From: Flammeovirga sp. OC4
GTDB lineage: Bacteria; Bacteroidota; Bacteroidia; Cytophagales; Flammeovirgaceae
Reading direction: 5' to 3'
DNA length: 64,000 nucleotides
Assembly: GCF_000812565.1 (NCBI RefSeq)
Contig: NZ_JTAM01000014.1
Coordinates: 1 to 64,000, forward strand
The notes beneath the pieces were generated by a model. It did no database searches. It saw only the letters and a program-made list of their open reading frames with translations, and had not been told where the DNA came from. Shown piece after piece: positions 53,055 through 61,264 of this stretch; the stretch's first letter is position 1, and each line of letters opens with the position of its first letter. The position numbers and the translations under genes are program-made.

Positions 53055-53124
53055 GAGGTGTGAGGTAAGAATGAAGAGGTAAGAATAACACATCTTACCT
53101 CTTCATTCTTACCTCATACCTCAA
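53055..53124. repeat. 31-bp-arm palindrome between convergent genes
   Basis: Left arm 53055-53085 and right arm 53094-53124 pair at all but one position around an 8-nt loop. Each arm holds two related units of GAGGTAAGAAT/GAGGTAAGA. It fills the 77 bp between the SDR and enoyl-CoA hydratase genes and may act as a bidirectional terminator, although no long T-run follows. The internal repetition suggests a dispersed palindromic element. Confidence 0.75.
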
Positions 53125-53128
53125 AAAA

Positions 53129-53908
53129 TTACCATTCAATTTTTTCTTTATTCAAAAAAGCAGCAATACCTTTTTTACAATCTTCATTACTTCTAGCTTT
53201 TGCATTTGATACAACAGCTAAATTCATTGCTTCTTCCAAAGGTAAATGCCAAGTTGAAGCAATTAGATGTTTGGTATCAGCTTTAGCCTGTAAAGAGGTT
53301 TCAGAAACCAGTTTTTTAGCAAATTCAAGAACCTCTTCTTCCAAATTTTCAGCAGAAGTGATGCCGTTGATTAAACCATAATCTAACGCCTTTTGGGCAG
53401 TAATAACTTGTCCTGAAAGGAGGAGTTGCTTTGCTTTTCCTTCTCCAATTTTTCGGACTAAAAAAATGCTGACAATGGCAGGGATAAAACCAATTTTTAC
53501 TTCAGAATAACTAAACTTCGCACCACTTTCAGCAAAAGAAAAGTCACAAACCGTTGCCAATCCACATCCTCCGGCAATTGCGGCACCTTGAATACTCGCT
53601 ATGATAATTTTGGGATAATAATAGATTTTTAGAAACAACTCTTTAAGGTGGTTCGAATCTTCTAGATTTTCCTCATAAGAGAAATTCTGAAGGTCTTGTA
53701 TATAAGCCAAATCAGCTCCTGCACAGAAAGCTTTTCCTTCTCCTTTGAGGACTACTGCTTTTACAGTATTGTCTTTTTCTATATTATCGAGGGCCTCTTT
53801 GAGTTCAGAGACCAATTGATGATTCAGTGCGTTGCGTTTCTCAGGTCTATTGAGAGAGATGTAAGCTATTTGTTGAGTTTTCTTGTAGTTAATTAATTCC
53901 AATGTCAT
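53129..53908 (-). CDS. Enoyl-CoA hydratase/isomerase family protein
   Basis: A 259-residue crotonase-family protein with NRPEKRNALNHQLV, the oxyanion-hole AFCAGADL and IAGGCGLATVCDFSFAESGAKFSYSEVKIGFIPA. The second catalytic Glu of hydratases is replaced by a Lys/Val-containing SEVKIG, as in several crotonase subfamilies, so hydratase, isomerase or lyase activity are all possible. Likely beta-oxidation or amino-acid catabolism. Monocistronic. Confidence 0.88.
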   Translation of the reverse strand: MTLELINYKKTQQIAYISLNRPEKRNALNHQLVSELKEALDNIEKDNTVKAVVLKGEGKAFCAGADLAYIQDLQNFSYEENLEDSNHLKELFLKIYYYPKIIIASIQGAAIAGGCGLATVCDFSFAESGAKFSYSEVKIGFIPAIVSIFLVRKIGEGKAKQLLLSGQVITAQKALDYGLINGITSAENLEEEVLEFAKKLVSETSLQAKADTKHLIASTWHLPLEEAMNLAVVSNAKARSNEDCKKGIAAFLNKEKIEW

Positions 53909-54050
53909 TCTATGTGTTTTTGTTAGATGGTGATTTATAACACCTTAATTTACTATTAATATGTTTTATTTTGGCATACCAATCAATGAAAATTAAACTG
54001 TAGTGTGTTTTAAGTTGCTGATAATGTAATGTTTATCGTTATTATGTAAA

Positions 54051-54080
54051 TTGAAAATGTTATGAAAATAGTTATATTTC
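54051..54080 (+). promoter_or_regulatory. fhs promoter
   Basis: TTG (54051-54053), 19-nt spacer, TATATTTC (54073-54080), one mismatch to TAnnTTTG. Predicted leader about 85 nt with no obvious riboswitch. Nothing else is visible in the 53909-54169 gap. Confidence 0.55.
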
Positions 54081-54169
54081 AATTCGCCAAACTATTTCAT
54101 TTCGCACATGTACTATAGTAAAAGGACCATATTAAGCATTATAAACATATTATTATTTCCTGACGAGCT

Positions 54170-55840
54170 ATGAAAACCGATATAGAAATCGCTAGAGAAA
54201 CTGTCTTAAAACGTATTTATGAGGTGGGAAAAAGTATTGGTATTCCAGAGGAAGACCTGATCCCTTACGGTCATTATATGGCCAAAGTGCCTTATGAATT
54301 ATTGAATAAGAAAAGAGATAACAAGAAAAAGCTAATTCTTGTGACAGCGATCACTCCTACTAGAGCGGGAATTGGAAAAACAACAACTTCTGTTGGTCTA
54401 GCTTTAGGTTTACAAGAGTTGGGACACAATGCAATTCCAGCATTGCGAGAGCCTTCATTAGGGGTTTGTTTTGGTATGAAAGGAGGTGCTGCAGGAGGCG
54501 GTCACGCTCAAGTATTGCCAATGGAAGATATCAATCTACATTTTACAGGAGACTTCCACGCTATTACTTCTGCCAACAATATGATCTCGGCATTGGTTGA
54601 TAACCACCAACATTTTGAAAGAGCTTCTGGAAAGCAATTGAAGTCTATCAATTGGAGAAGAGTATTGGATGTCAATGACCGAACACTTCGTCAAATCGTT
54701 ACAGGTTTGGGTGGTATTGGAAATGGCGATGTTGCTGAAGCAGGTTTTGATATTACTCCAGCTTCTGAATTGATGGCCATTTTATGTTTAGCCGAAAATA
54801 GAGAAGATCTCCAAGAGCGAATCGGTAATATCTATTTAGGATATGACCATAATAACGACCCCGTCTATGTAAGAGACTTAGGTGTGGAAGGTGCAATGGC
54901 TGTATTGATGAAAGATGCTATTCACCCCAATTTGGTGCAAACCACTGAAAATACCCCTGCATTTATCCATGGAGGGCCATTTGCCAATATTGCTCATGGC
55001 TGTAATTCAGTTTTAGCAACTAAAATGGCTATGAACTATGCTGATTATACTATTACAGAAGCTGGTTTTGGAGCGGATTTAGGAGCGGAGAAATTCTTCA
55101 ATATCAAATGTAGGAAAGCAGGTTTAAACCCAGATCTTACCGTGATTGTAGCAACTTCACAGGCCTTAAAATTACATGGAGGTGTGGCTTTAGATGATAT
55201 TAAGTTACCCAATATTGAAGGCCTGAAGTTAGGAATGAAAAACCTTGAAAGACATATTGAAAATATGCAAGGCTTTGGACAAACAGTGATGGTGACATTC
55301 AACCAGTATGCTTTTGATACTACAGATGAAATGAATTTTGTAGAGAAATGGTGTAATGAGAGAGGAGTAGAATTTGCCGTTAATGATAGTTTTATGAAAG
55401 GCGGAAAAGGAGCCACTGATTTAGCTCAAAAAGTGGTAGACGTGATTGAAACTAACCCTTCTGGTCCGTTACAGTTTACTTATGACCTTGAAGACTCTAT
55501 CTATGAAAAGCTAGATAAGATTGCTAAAAAGATCTATAGAGCGGATGGAATTAAAATGGATTCCAAAGCTTTGAAGAAATTAAAAAGAATTGAGAAATAT
55601 GGTATGTCTGAATTGCCAGTTTGTGTTGCGAAAACACAAAGCTCATTTACAGACAACTCAAAGATTCTTGGAGCACCTAATGGAGGTTTCCATATTCACT
55701 TTGAAGATTTATTAATCAACAACGGTGCAGGTTTTATTGTAGCAAGAGCAGGTAGCATTATGAGAATGCCAGGTTTGCCAAAAGAACCTCAAGCCAATAA
55801 AATTATGTTTAAGGACGGATTAATTGATGGATTATCATAA
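54170..55840 (+). CDS. fhs: Formate-tetrahydrofolate ligase
   Basis: Fhs, 556 residues, the normal size. It makes 10-formyl-THF from formate, THF and ATP. The P-loop is [21 protein letters not shown]; also [39 protein letters not shown] and the [12 protein letters not shown] end. Monocistronic with a weak inverted repeat after it. Works in the same folate pool as metF. Confidence 0.96.
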   Translation: MKTDIEIARETVLKRIYEVGKSIGIPEEDLIPYGHYMAKVPYELLNKKRDNKKKLILVTAITPTRAGIGKTTTSVGLALGLQELGHNAIPALREPSLGVCFGMKGGAAGGGHAQVLPMEDINLHFTGDFHAITSANNMISALVDNHQHFERASGKQLKSINWRRVLDVNDRTLRQIVTGLGGIGNGDVAEAGFDITPASELMAILCLAENREDLQERIGNIYLGYDHNNDPVYVRDLGVEGAMAVLMKDAIHPNLVQTTENTPAFIHGGPFANIAHGCNSVLATKMAMNYADYTITEAGFGADLGAEKFFNIKCRKAGLNPDLTVIVATSQALKLHGGVALDDIKLPNIEGLKLGMKNLERHIENMQGFGQTVMVTFNQYAFDTTDEMNFVEKWCNERGVEFAVNDSFMKGGKGATDLAQKVVDVIETNPSGPLQFTYDLEDSIYEKLDKIAKKIYRADGIKMDSKALKKLKRIEKYGMSELPVCVAKTQSSFTDNSKILGAPNGGFHIHFEDLLINNGAGFIVARAGSIMRMPGLPKEPQANKIMFKDGLIDGLS

Positions 55841-55869
55841 TTAGCCTTGACATTAAATGAATAGCTAAG

Positions 55870-55905
55870 TTCCCTTTGAAGTATCAGTTGATATTTTGAA
55901 GGGAA
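55870..55905 (+). terminator. Weak terminator-like repeat after fhs
   Basis: TTCCCTT / AAGGGAA (55870-55876 / 55899-55905) with partial inner pairing, followed by TTCTATTTTA. Confidence 0.4.
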
Positions 55906-56481
55906 TTCTATTTTAGAATTGTATTAAAACTATTTGATACCATAACAAACTGTCATTAAAGCAGGTCAGAGTTATATTAATGTTCATTAAAGTTAAAATA
56001 ATCAAAAAATAATACATCTTATAACATTGTTCAATCACTAAAGTCTTAACAAAGTGAAAAATGTATTAAAATAAGTTGAATGAATATGATTTTATAATGT
56101 GATACAATGTTATGTGTAACTTATACAAGTACAATTGAAAATCTGTTTAATTATAGGGAAAGCTGTATTTTAAATTAAATTATTGTTAAGTGAATATTTA
56201 ATGTTGTGATTTTTATAAATGTATAACGAACAATAATTATTATATTCTTAACTAATAGGAGTTTTTATTGAAAATATTGAAAAATACAACCTGCGTTATA
56301 ACAGGTTAGTTTATGGTGTAAAAGACTATATATGCTTGTTTTAACACATGTTAATTATTAAAGACAACCTTTACCTTTGTAATAACGTAAAACATAACTG
56401 AAAGGAAAAAAGATTTGAAGTTTTACAAGAATGGTACTTCAAGTTGAACTTGTTTCAATATTTCATTATTCCTTTTAATAC

Positions 56482-56618
56482 TTATCAAAAGTTATTTAAA
56501 TTAGGATAAGTAATTCAAACAGAGAAAAATATATAATATTTAAAAATATAAGTAATAATTCATTTCATTTCATACTAAGTTGGAGAGGTTATCATGATAA
56601 TGGTAACCTCTTTTTGTT
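56482..56618 (+). ncRNA. Putative small RNA or leader, hairpin element copy 3
   Basis: Third copy of the element of 86-220 and 640-776, in opposite orientation. The 36-nt linker (56541-56576) is identical; upstream the sequence is related but diverged (ATCAAAAG and AATTC..CAGA blocks remain). The terminator stem has GAGGTTA / TAACCTC where the other copies have GAGGTTG / CAACCTC, a compensatory G-C to A-U change, then a T-run. It ends 50 nt before the AraC ATG, so it could instead be a terminator in the AraC leader. Its promoter is not clear; the TACCTTTG at 56372 would give a longer, about 235-nt transcript. Confidence 0.55.
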
Positions 56619-56667
56619 TTTGGTTATTTTCAATATTTTTGAATAATATCTTTTTTAACTTTTGACC

Positions 56668-57525
56668 ATGGGATATCAAGAACAACATATTACTTATAAA
56701 GGGCAACCTGTCTTCATCAAGTTATCTATGCCTAGCTTTGATCGTACTTTAAAACAGTATGTTGAAAATGAAGCTTGTTTTATGTTCGTTAATAAAGGAG
56801 AAGTAGCCGTACGAACACCTGAGGATTACTTCAAAGTCAACCGTCAGCAAGGAATGTTGGCAAAGTGTTTAAACTATTTCTTCGAGCCAGTGAAAGATTC
56901 TCAAAGTTGTGATGAAGGAATTGAATCTGTTGGTATCTTCTTATATCCATCTATTGTAAAAGACCTTTTTGAATTTGACTTTACACAACTCAACCATAAA
57001 GTAGACTATAATGTAAAGCAGGTAGAGGTGGATAAGTTATTGGATAACTATAGGGAGAGCATTAACCTTTTACTGGATAATCCTTCTTTAGCAGATGAAA
57101 GCCTTATTAAGGCAAAACTCAAGGAGTTTATTTTGTTAGTTTCAAAATCAACCGCAGCTCCTTCAGAATTAGATTTCCTTTCGGCAATTTTTAAACCCAA
57201 TGAGGTAAATTTTAAAAAGGTGATCCAAAAACACCTTTATACAAACTTGTCAATAGATGAATTAGCTAGTCTTGCACAGATGAGTACCTCTTCTTTCAAG
57301 CGAAAGTTTAAAGAGGTGTTTGATGAAAGCCCTAAAAAGTACATCAACACTAAAAAAATCGAAAAAGCTGTAGATTTATTACAAAGCACCAATGATAGAG
57401 TCTCAGATATCGCTTATGATGTAGGGTATGACTCTTTGGCTACTTTTAATCGAAATTTTATGGATTTTGTGGGGAAATCACCCTCTGATTTGCGCTTGAA
57501 CCAAAATGAGAAACCTTTGAGCTAA
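56668..57525 (+). CDS. AraC-family transcriptional regulator
   Basis: A 285-residue regulator. N-terminal ligand-type domain (about 1-170) of the AraC-type effector fold, and C-terminal double helix-turn-helix (about 185-285) with LSIDELASLAQMSTSSFKRKFKEVFDESPKKYIN and VSDIAYDVGYDSLATFNRNF. Start ATG at 56668; the TTG at 56662 adds two residues. It heads a cluster with a DUF4345 membrane protein (62 nt) and an SDR, which it probably controls. Confidence 0.9.
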   Translation: MGYQEQHITYKGQPVFIKLSMPSFDRTLKQYVENEACFMFVNKGEVAVRTPEDYFKVNRQQGMLAKCLNYFFEPVKDSQSCDEGIESVGIFLYPSIVKDLFEFDFTQLNHKVDYNVKQVEVDKLLDNYRESINLLLDNPSLADESLIKAKLKEFILLVSKSTAAPSELDFLSAIFKPNEVNFKKVIQKHLYTNLSIDELASLAQMSTSSFKRKFKEVFDESPKKYINTKKIEKAVDLLQSTNDRVSDIAYDVGYDSLATFNRNFMDFVGKSPSDLRLNQNEKPLS

Positions 57526-57587
57526 AACGATCAAACAATACTTTATTTTTCATCGACTTTTGTAGTACACAATTACAAACAGAAGTT

Positions 57588-58013
57588 ATGAAACAATCTA
57601 AAACAATCAAGAGTTATCTCGTACTCTCAGGACTATTACTTTCATTTATAGGTCTTTCTTCATTGGTAATGCCTATCGAAATGAAAGCCGCAGGAGGAAT
57701 TGATCTTTCAGGTGGAAATGTAAATGCACTTAACGAAGCAAGAGCGTATAGTGCCCTTCTTTTTGCTCTTGGACTGACAACAATAACAGGAGCATTCAAT
57801 TCAAAACTCTCGTATTTATCCACTTTAATTCCCACTATCGTTTTCCTTTCCATAGGTATAGGAAGATTGATTAGTATACTATCAGACGGAATGCCGGTAG
57901 AGGAAGTGATCAAAGCTACAGTCTTAGAATTCATATTAGGTTTTGTAGGCTTTTTCCTTTTCCAGAAGAAAAAAATAGAAGCAAATTCACCTTCATTTTC
58001 ATCATCAATTTAA
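57588..58013 (+). CDS. DUF4345-like membrane protein
   Basis: A 141-residue protein with four membrane helices, a conserved SALLFALGLTT segment and a loop GGIDLSGGNVNALNEARAYSA, fitting the DUF4345 family. Unknown function. Between the AraC regulator and the SDR, 23 nt before the latter, likely one operon. Confidence 0.75.
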   Translation: MKQSKTIKSYLVLSGLLLSFIGLSSLVMPIEMKAAGGIDLSGGNVNALNEARAYSALLFALGLTTITGAFNSKLSYLSTLIPTIVFLSIGIGRLISILSDGMPVEEVIKATVLEFILGFVGFFLFQKKKIEANSPSFSSSI

Positions 58014-58036
58014 TTAACCCTATAGACATTACAATC

Positions 58037-58960
58037 ATGAACAAAGTAATAATGATTACTGGTGCCAATGCAGGTATCGGTAAAGAAACGGCTCGTCAAT
58101 TAGGTAAAATCAAAGAAACTGAAAAAATATATCTGGCTTGTAGAAATCTAGAAAAAGCCAAAATGGCTCAAAAAGAATTAGAACAATTGACGGGAAGAAA
58201 GATTTTTGAAATCATCATTATGGATGTTTCTCAAGCTGATTCAGTGAAAAAAGCAATTGCTAACCTTAAGATTCCGGTTGATGCATTGATTATGAATGCA
58301 GGTGGTCTAGGAGGAAAAACTCCTGAAAAAGCGACAAAAGATGGAGTGACAACGATTACCGCTTCCAATCTTCTTGGCCACGTTGTTCTTGTAGATGAAT
58401 TAATCAAGAATGATAAGTTGAAAAATATAGCATTATATGCGAGTTCGGAAGTGGCGAGGGGAGTGAAAAAAATGGGGATGGAACAATATCAACTGAAACA
58501 AGCAAGTGTAGATGAGTTCACATCTCTTTTTGATGGTACTGCATTCGGTAAAAAGTTTGATCCAGTGCTAGCGTATTCTGGAGTGAAGCTGAGTGGTACT
58601 TTATGGATGTCTTCAATGGCAAGAAAGTATCCAAATATCAAATTTATCAGTGTCAGTCCTGGAGGAACAAGAGGAACAGATGGTTTCAATGATATGCCTT
58701 TCTTACAAAGAATAATGTATAAATATGTTGGAATGCCGATTATAATGCCACTTTTAGGTCTGTCGCATAGTTTAGAAAGTGGAGCTAAGCGATTTGTGCA
58801 AAGTATTAGTAATGAAAAATTAAAGAGTGGCACTTTTTACGCAAGTAAGAAAAATGTATTGACAGGACCTTTAGTAGATCAGAGTCCTTATTATAATGGT
58901 TTTAGTAATCCTGTTTATCAGGATAATGCCAATGAAGCAATACACCGATTTATCAATTAA
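58037..58960 (+). CDS. Short-chain dehydrogenase/reductase
   Basis: A 307-residue SDR with TGANAGIGKETARQLG (Rossmann glycines), LACRNLEKAK (NADP-type basic residues), NAGG, and YSGVKLS (YxxxK, catalytic Tyr and Lys present) followed by SVSPGGTRGT. Light-dependent-reductase/retinol-dehydrogenase-like subgroup by the LACRNxEK motif. It is a paralogue of the SDR at 52062. Last gene of the AraC/DUF4345/SDR cluster, terminator follows. Confidence 0.88.
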   Translation: MNKVIMITGANAGIGKETARQLGKIKETEKIYLACRNLEKAKMAQKELEQLTGRKIFEIIIMDVSQADSVKKAIANLKIPVDALIMNAGGLGGKTPEKATKDGVTTITASNLLGHVVLVDELIKNDKLKNIALYASSEVARGVKKMGMEQYQLKQASVDEFTSLFDGTAFGKKFDPVLAYSGVKLSGTLWMSSMARKYPNIKFISVSPGGTRGTDGFNDMPFLQRIMYKYVGMPIIMPLLGLSHSLESGAKRFVQSISNEKLKSGTFYASKKNVLTGPLVDQSPYYNGFSNPVYQDNANEAIHRFIN

Positions 58961-58979
58961 ATTTTATGAGTATCTATTT

Positions 58980-59010
58980 AAGGTGATGGAGTTTTTCATC
59001 ACTTTTTTTA
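58980..59010 (+). terminator. Terminator after SDR cluster
   Basis: AAGGTGATG / CATCACTTT stem (58980-58988 / 58997-59005) with one wobble and a T-run. Confidence 0.8.
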
Positions 59011-59146
59011 TGCTCAAATCACCACTATTAATTTCCAATAAATAGAGTGTAAAAAGTGTTTAAAAAGTAGCTAACGTGTTGATTCATAAAAAATTGAGAT
59101 TTAATTATGTAATATTTGTAAATAATACATAGATTTGAATCGACTC

Positions 59147-59164
59147 GTGATTTTTGAAAATCAC
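59147..59164 (+). promoter_or_regulatory. 18-bp palindrome upstream of tail-fibre gene
   Basis: GTGATTTT-TG-AAAATCAC is a perfect dyad 39 nt before the start codon of the next gene, and just downstream of TAGATTTG (59130-59137), a possible -7 element lacking a good TTG. It may be an operator or leader hairpin. Confidence 0.4.
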
Positions 59165-59202
59165 AAAGGAAACTATTTTATCATGCATAACCTACTTTAA
59201 TA

Positions 59203-61257
59203 ATGAAAACACTTTTTCTCTTTGCGGTTGCAATGTTTGCAGCCCTTATGCTTCATGCCCAAAAAATACCTTTTCAAGGTAAACTCTCAGAAAATGGTAC
59301 CCCTGTAAATGGTACCAAAACAATTTCCTTCTCTATTGGTAATTGGAATGAAACACATCAAGATGTTCAAATTGTAGATGGTTTTTATGCTGTAGTATTG
59401 GGATCAATTACCCCAATAGAAGGTGATATTTACAATCTTCAAGGTGAAACAACCCTTTTTGTAGAAGTAGATGGGACTAAGCTAGATCCGATTAGCTTAT
59501 ATGCTCCCGTTGTCAATAAAAACATGAAGGAGTTGGCTATTCAACACCCTAATGACAGTGTCGGAACCTTAATTACTTCTACGAGTACTAGAATATACTC
59601 TATGGATGGAATTCGTAATGTTTCCATAGCATCTGATCGCTTTAAAAATGGAAGTATAGCACTTTATGATAGTACAGGCGCTTCAAAAGCGTGGTTAACT
59701 AGTTATTCTCAACATCAAAAGACTGGTGGATTACTTTCTTTGTATGGAAATGGAGGAGCTTGGGTCGGAACAGGTTTTAAAACTTGGGATGATGATGATT
59801 TACCCTATTTTCACTTAGAGGGCTACAAAGTAGAGCATAAACCTTTGGTCAATCTTCAGTTAAATTCACTTCATGATCAAAGTGATCAAATGATAGGAGA
59901 GGCAGCCTCGTTTAGGTTACAAACCTCTGAGGACTCTCAAGCTGCTATTGATTTCCATTTCAATACAGATCCAAACGGAGGACCTTCTTCAGTGATGGAA
60001 ATTTGGGGACATTCCTCTCCAAATATTACGATGAAAGGACAAGAATGGACCAATTCAAACCGTCCCATGATTCACATTTATGGTGAAACTCCTGATGATG
60101 GAGATTGGTTTAAAAGTATGCTTGATATTTCTGTTGAGTATGATGATCATCTTGAATCGGAGTATGGTGCAATTTCTTTTTATAATGGTATCTCGGATAA
60201 GCAGCATACGCATATAAATGCGTCTAGCTTTAATCATGAAGCAGACAATGGAAGTGGAGTTACAATCTATGAAAAAGATTGGGATGGCCATTTGCCTATG
60301 GTTGCTTTAAACCCTACTAAAGAGTCAAATGCAAATGGAAGTCTTGTAAATGTACAAATTTCAAAGTTGCATGACAACGGTATGGAGTATGGAGATATTT
60401 GGATGAAACATGCTAATGATAGTATTTATGCTAGTTATACTTCAGGTTGGATGTCTATTAGTGATGACATTAAAGGAGCCGCTTCTGACATGACCTCTGA
60501 TAATATTTCAATTAATAAATATGGAAATGTGTCATCAAGAATTAGTTTCGATGTGCCTGAGTGGAATAATTACCTTCCTACAATGCAAATGAGTAAGGAT
60601 GATGAGAATTTATTTGAGGCTATAGTAATAGAAGAAACGGAAAGTACACATGCATCAATTTTTGTAAGAAATGTAGGTAGTACAAAAGAAGTAGGAATTG
60701 ATCCTAATAGTTTCAGAATTTCAAGAGCAGACTTAGGTGATTTGGTAAGCATATCTACGGCTCATGATAATCAGTTCGGTGAATATGGCGAAATCGTTCT
60801 TCGTGATACTTTAGGTGGAGAATTGGTATTAAATAGATTTACAGATTTTAGTGCTATTTCATCAGATCTTCGATACAAATCAAATATTAATCCACTTCAA
60901 AATAGTTTAGAAAAAGTGATGCAATTAAAGGGTGTTTCATATTTCTATAAAACAGATGAATTCCCTAAAAAGTCTTTTGATAGAGATCAACAAGTAGGTT
61001 TGATTGCTCAAGAAGTGGAGGAAGTATTTCCTGAATTAGTAAAAACAGACCAAGAAGGTTACAAGTCTGTACACTATGCCCAAACGGTGGCAGTATTGAT
61101 TGAGGCTATTAAGGAGTTAAATCAAAAAATTGAATTATTATCCGAAGAAAATAAGTCATTGAAAGCGAGTTTGAATACAGCACAAGAAAACGCCGAGCAG
61201 ATCAAAGTATTACAAGCTCAAATGTTACAATTACTTTCAGAAGTACAATCGAAATAA
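59203..61257 (+). CDS. Secreted protein with S74 tail-fibre chaperone domain
   Basis: A 684-residue secreted protein. Signal peptide to about 19 (ALMLHAQ), a beta domain of the kind KIPFQGKLSENGTPVNGTKTISFSIG (about 20-115) seen in many Bacteroidota surface proteins, a long beta-rich region, and a C-terminal peptidase-S74/intramolecular chaperone domain (about 554-650) with SSDLRYKSNI and QQVGLIAQEVEEVFPE, ending in a coiled coil (about 640-684). S74 domains trimerise fibres and often cleave themselves off. A bacterial fibre rather than a phage gene: no phage genes around. 7 nt before the next large gene, so one operon. Confidence 0.85.
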   Translation: MKTLFLFAVAMFAALMLHAQKIPFQGKLSENGTPVNGTKTISFSIGNWNETHQDVQIVDGFYAVVLGSITPIEGDIYNLQGETTLFVEVDGTKLDPISLYAPVVNKNMKELAIQHPNDSVGTLITSTSTRIYSMDGIRNVSIASDRFKNGSIALYDSTGASKAWLTSYSQHQKTGGLLSLYGNGGAWVGTGFKTWDDDDLPYFHLEGYKVEHKPLVNLQLNSLHDQSDQMIGEAASFRLQTSEDSQAAIDFHFNTDPNGGPSSVMEIWGHSSPNITMKGQEWTNSNRPMIHIYGETPDDGDWFKSMLDISVEYDDHLESEYGAISFYNGISDKQHTHINASSFNHEADNGSGVTIYEKDWDGHLPMVALNPTKESNANGSLVNVQISKLHDNGMEYGDIWMKHANDSIYASYTSGWMSISDDIKGAASDMTSDNISINKYGNVSSRISFDVPEWNNYLPTMQMSKDDENLFEAIVIEETESTHASIFVRNVGSTKEVGIDPNSFRISRADLGDLVSISTAHDNQFGEYGEIVLRDTLGGELVLNRFTDFSAISSDLRYKSNINPLQNSLEKVMQLKGVSYFYKTDEFPKKSFDRDQQVGLIAQEVEEVFPELVKTDQEGYKSVHYAQTVAVLIEAIKELNQKIELLSEENKSLKASLNTAQENAEQIKVLQAQMLQLLSEVQSK

Positions 61258-61264
61258 CAACAAT

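Larger units (their letters stand above)
55841..56667. other. Long intergenic region before the AraC gene
   Basis: About 830 bp, very AT-rich, no reading frame above 25 codons worth calling. It contains the fhs terminator-like repeat, a TACCTTTG -7 motif (56372-56379; TGTT rather than TTG lies upstream) and, in its last quarter, RNA element copy 3. Confidence 0.6.

Noticed and set aside
53640-53665. GGTTCGAATC resembling a tRNA T-loop
   Set aside because: Lies within the enoyl-CoA hydratase coding sequence and has no tRNA arms around it.
55045-55416. Minus-strand ORF of 123 codons inside fhs
   Set aside because: Mirror of a strongly conserved coding sequence; composition not protein-like.
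59203-61257. Tail-fibre protein as evidence of a prophage
   Set aside because: It has a secretory signal peptide and no capsid, terminase, integrase or other tail gene nearby; S74 domains are common in Bacteroidota surface proteins.
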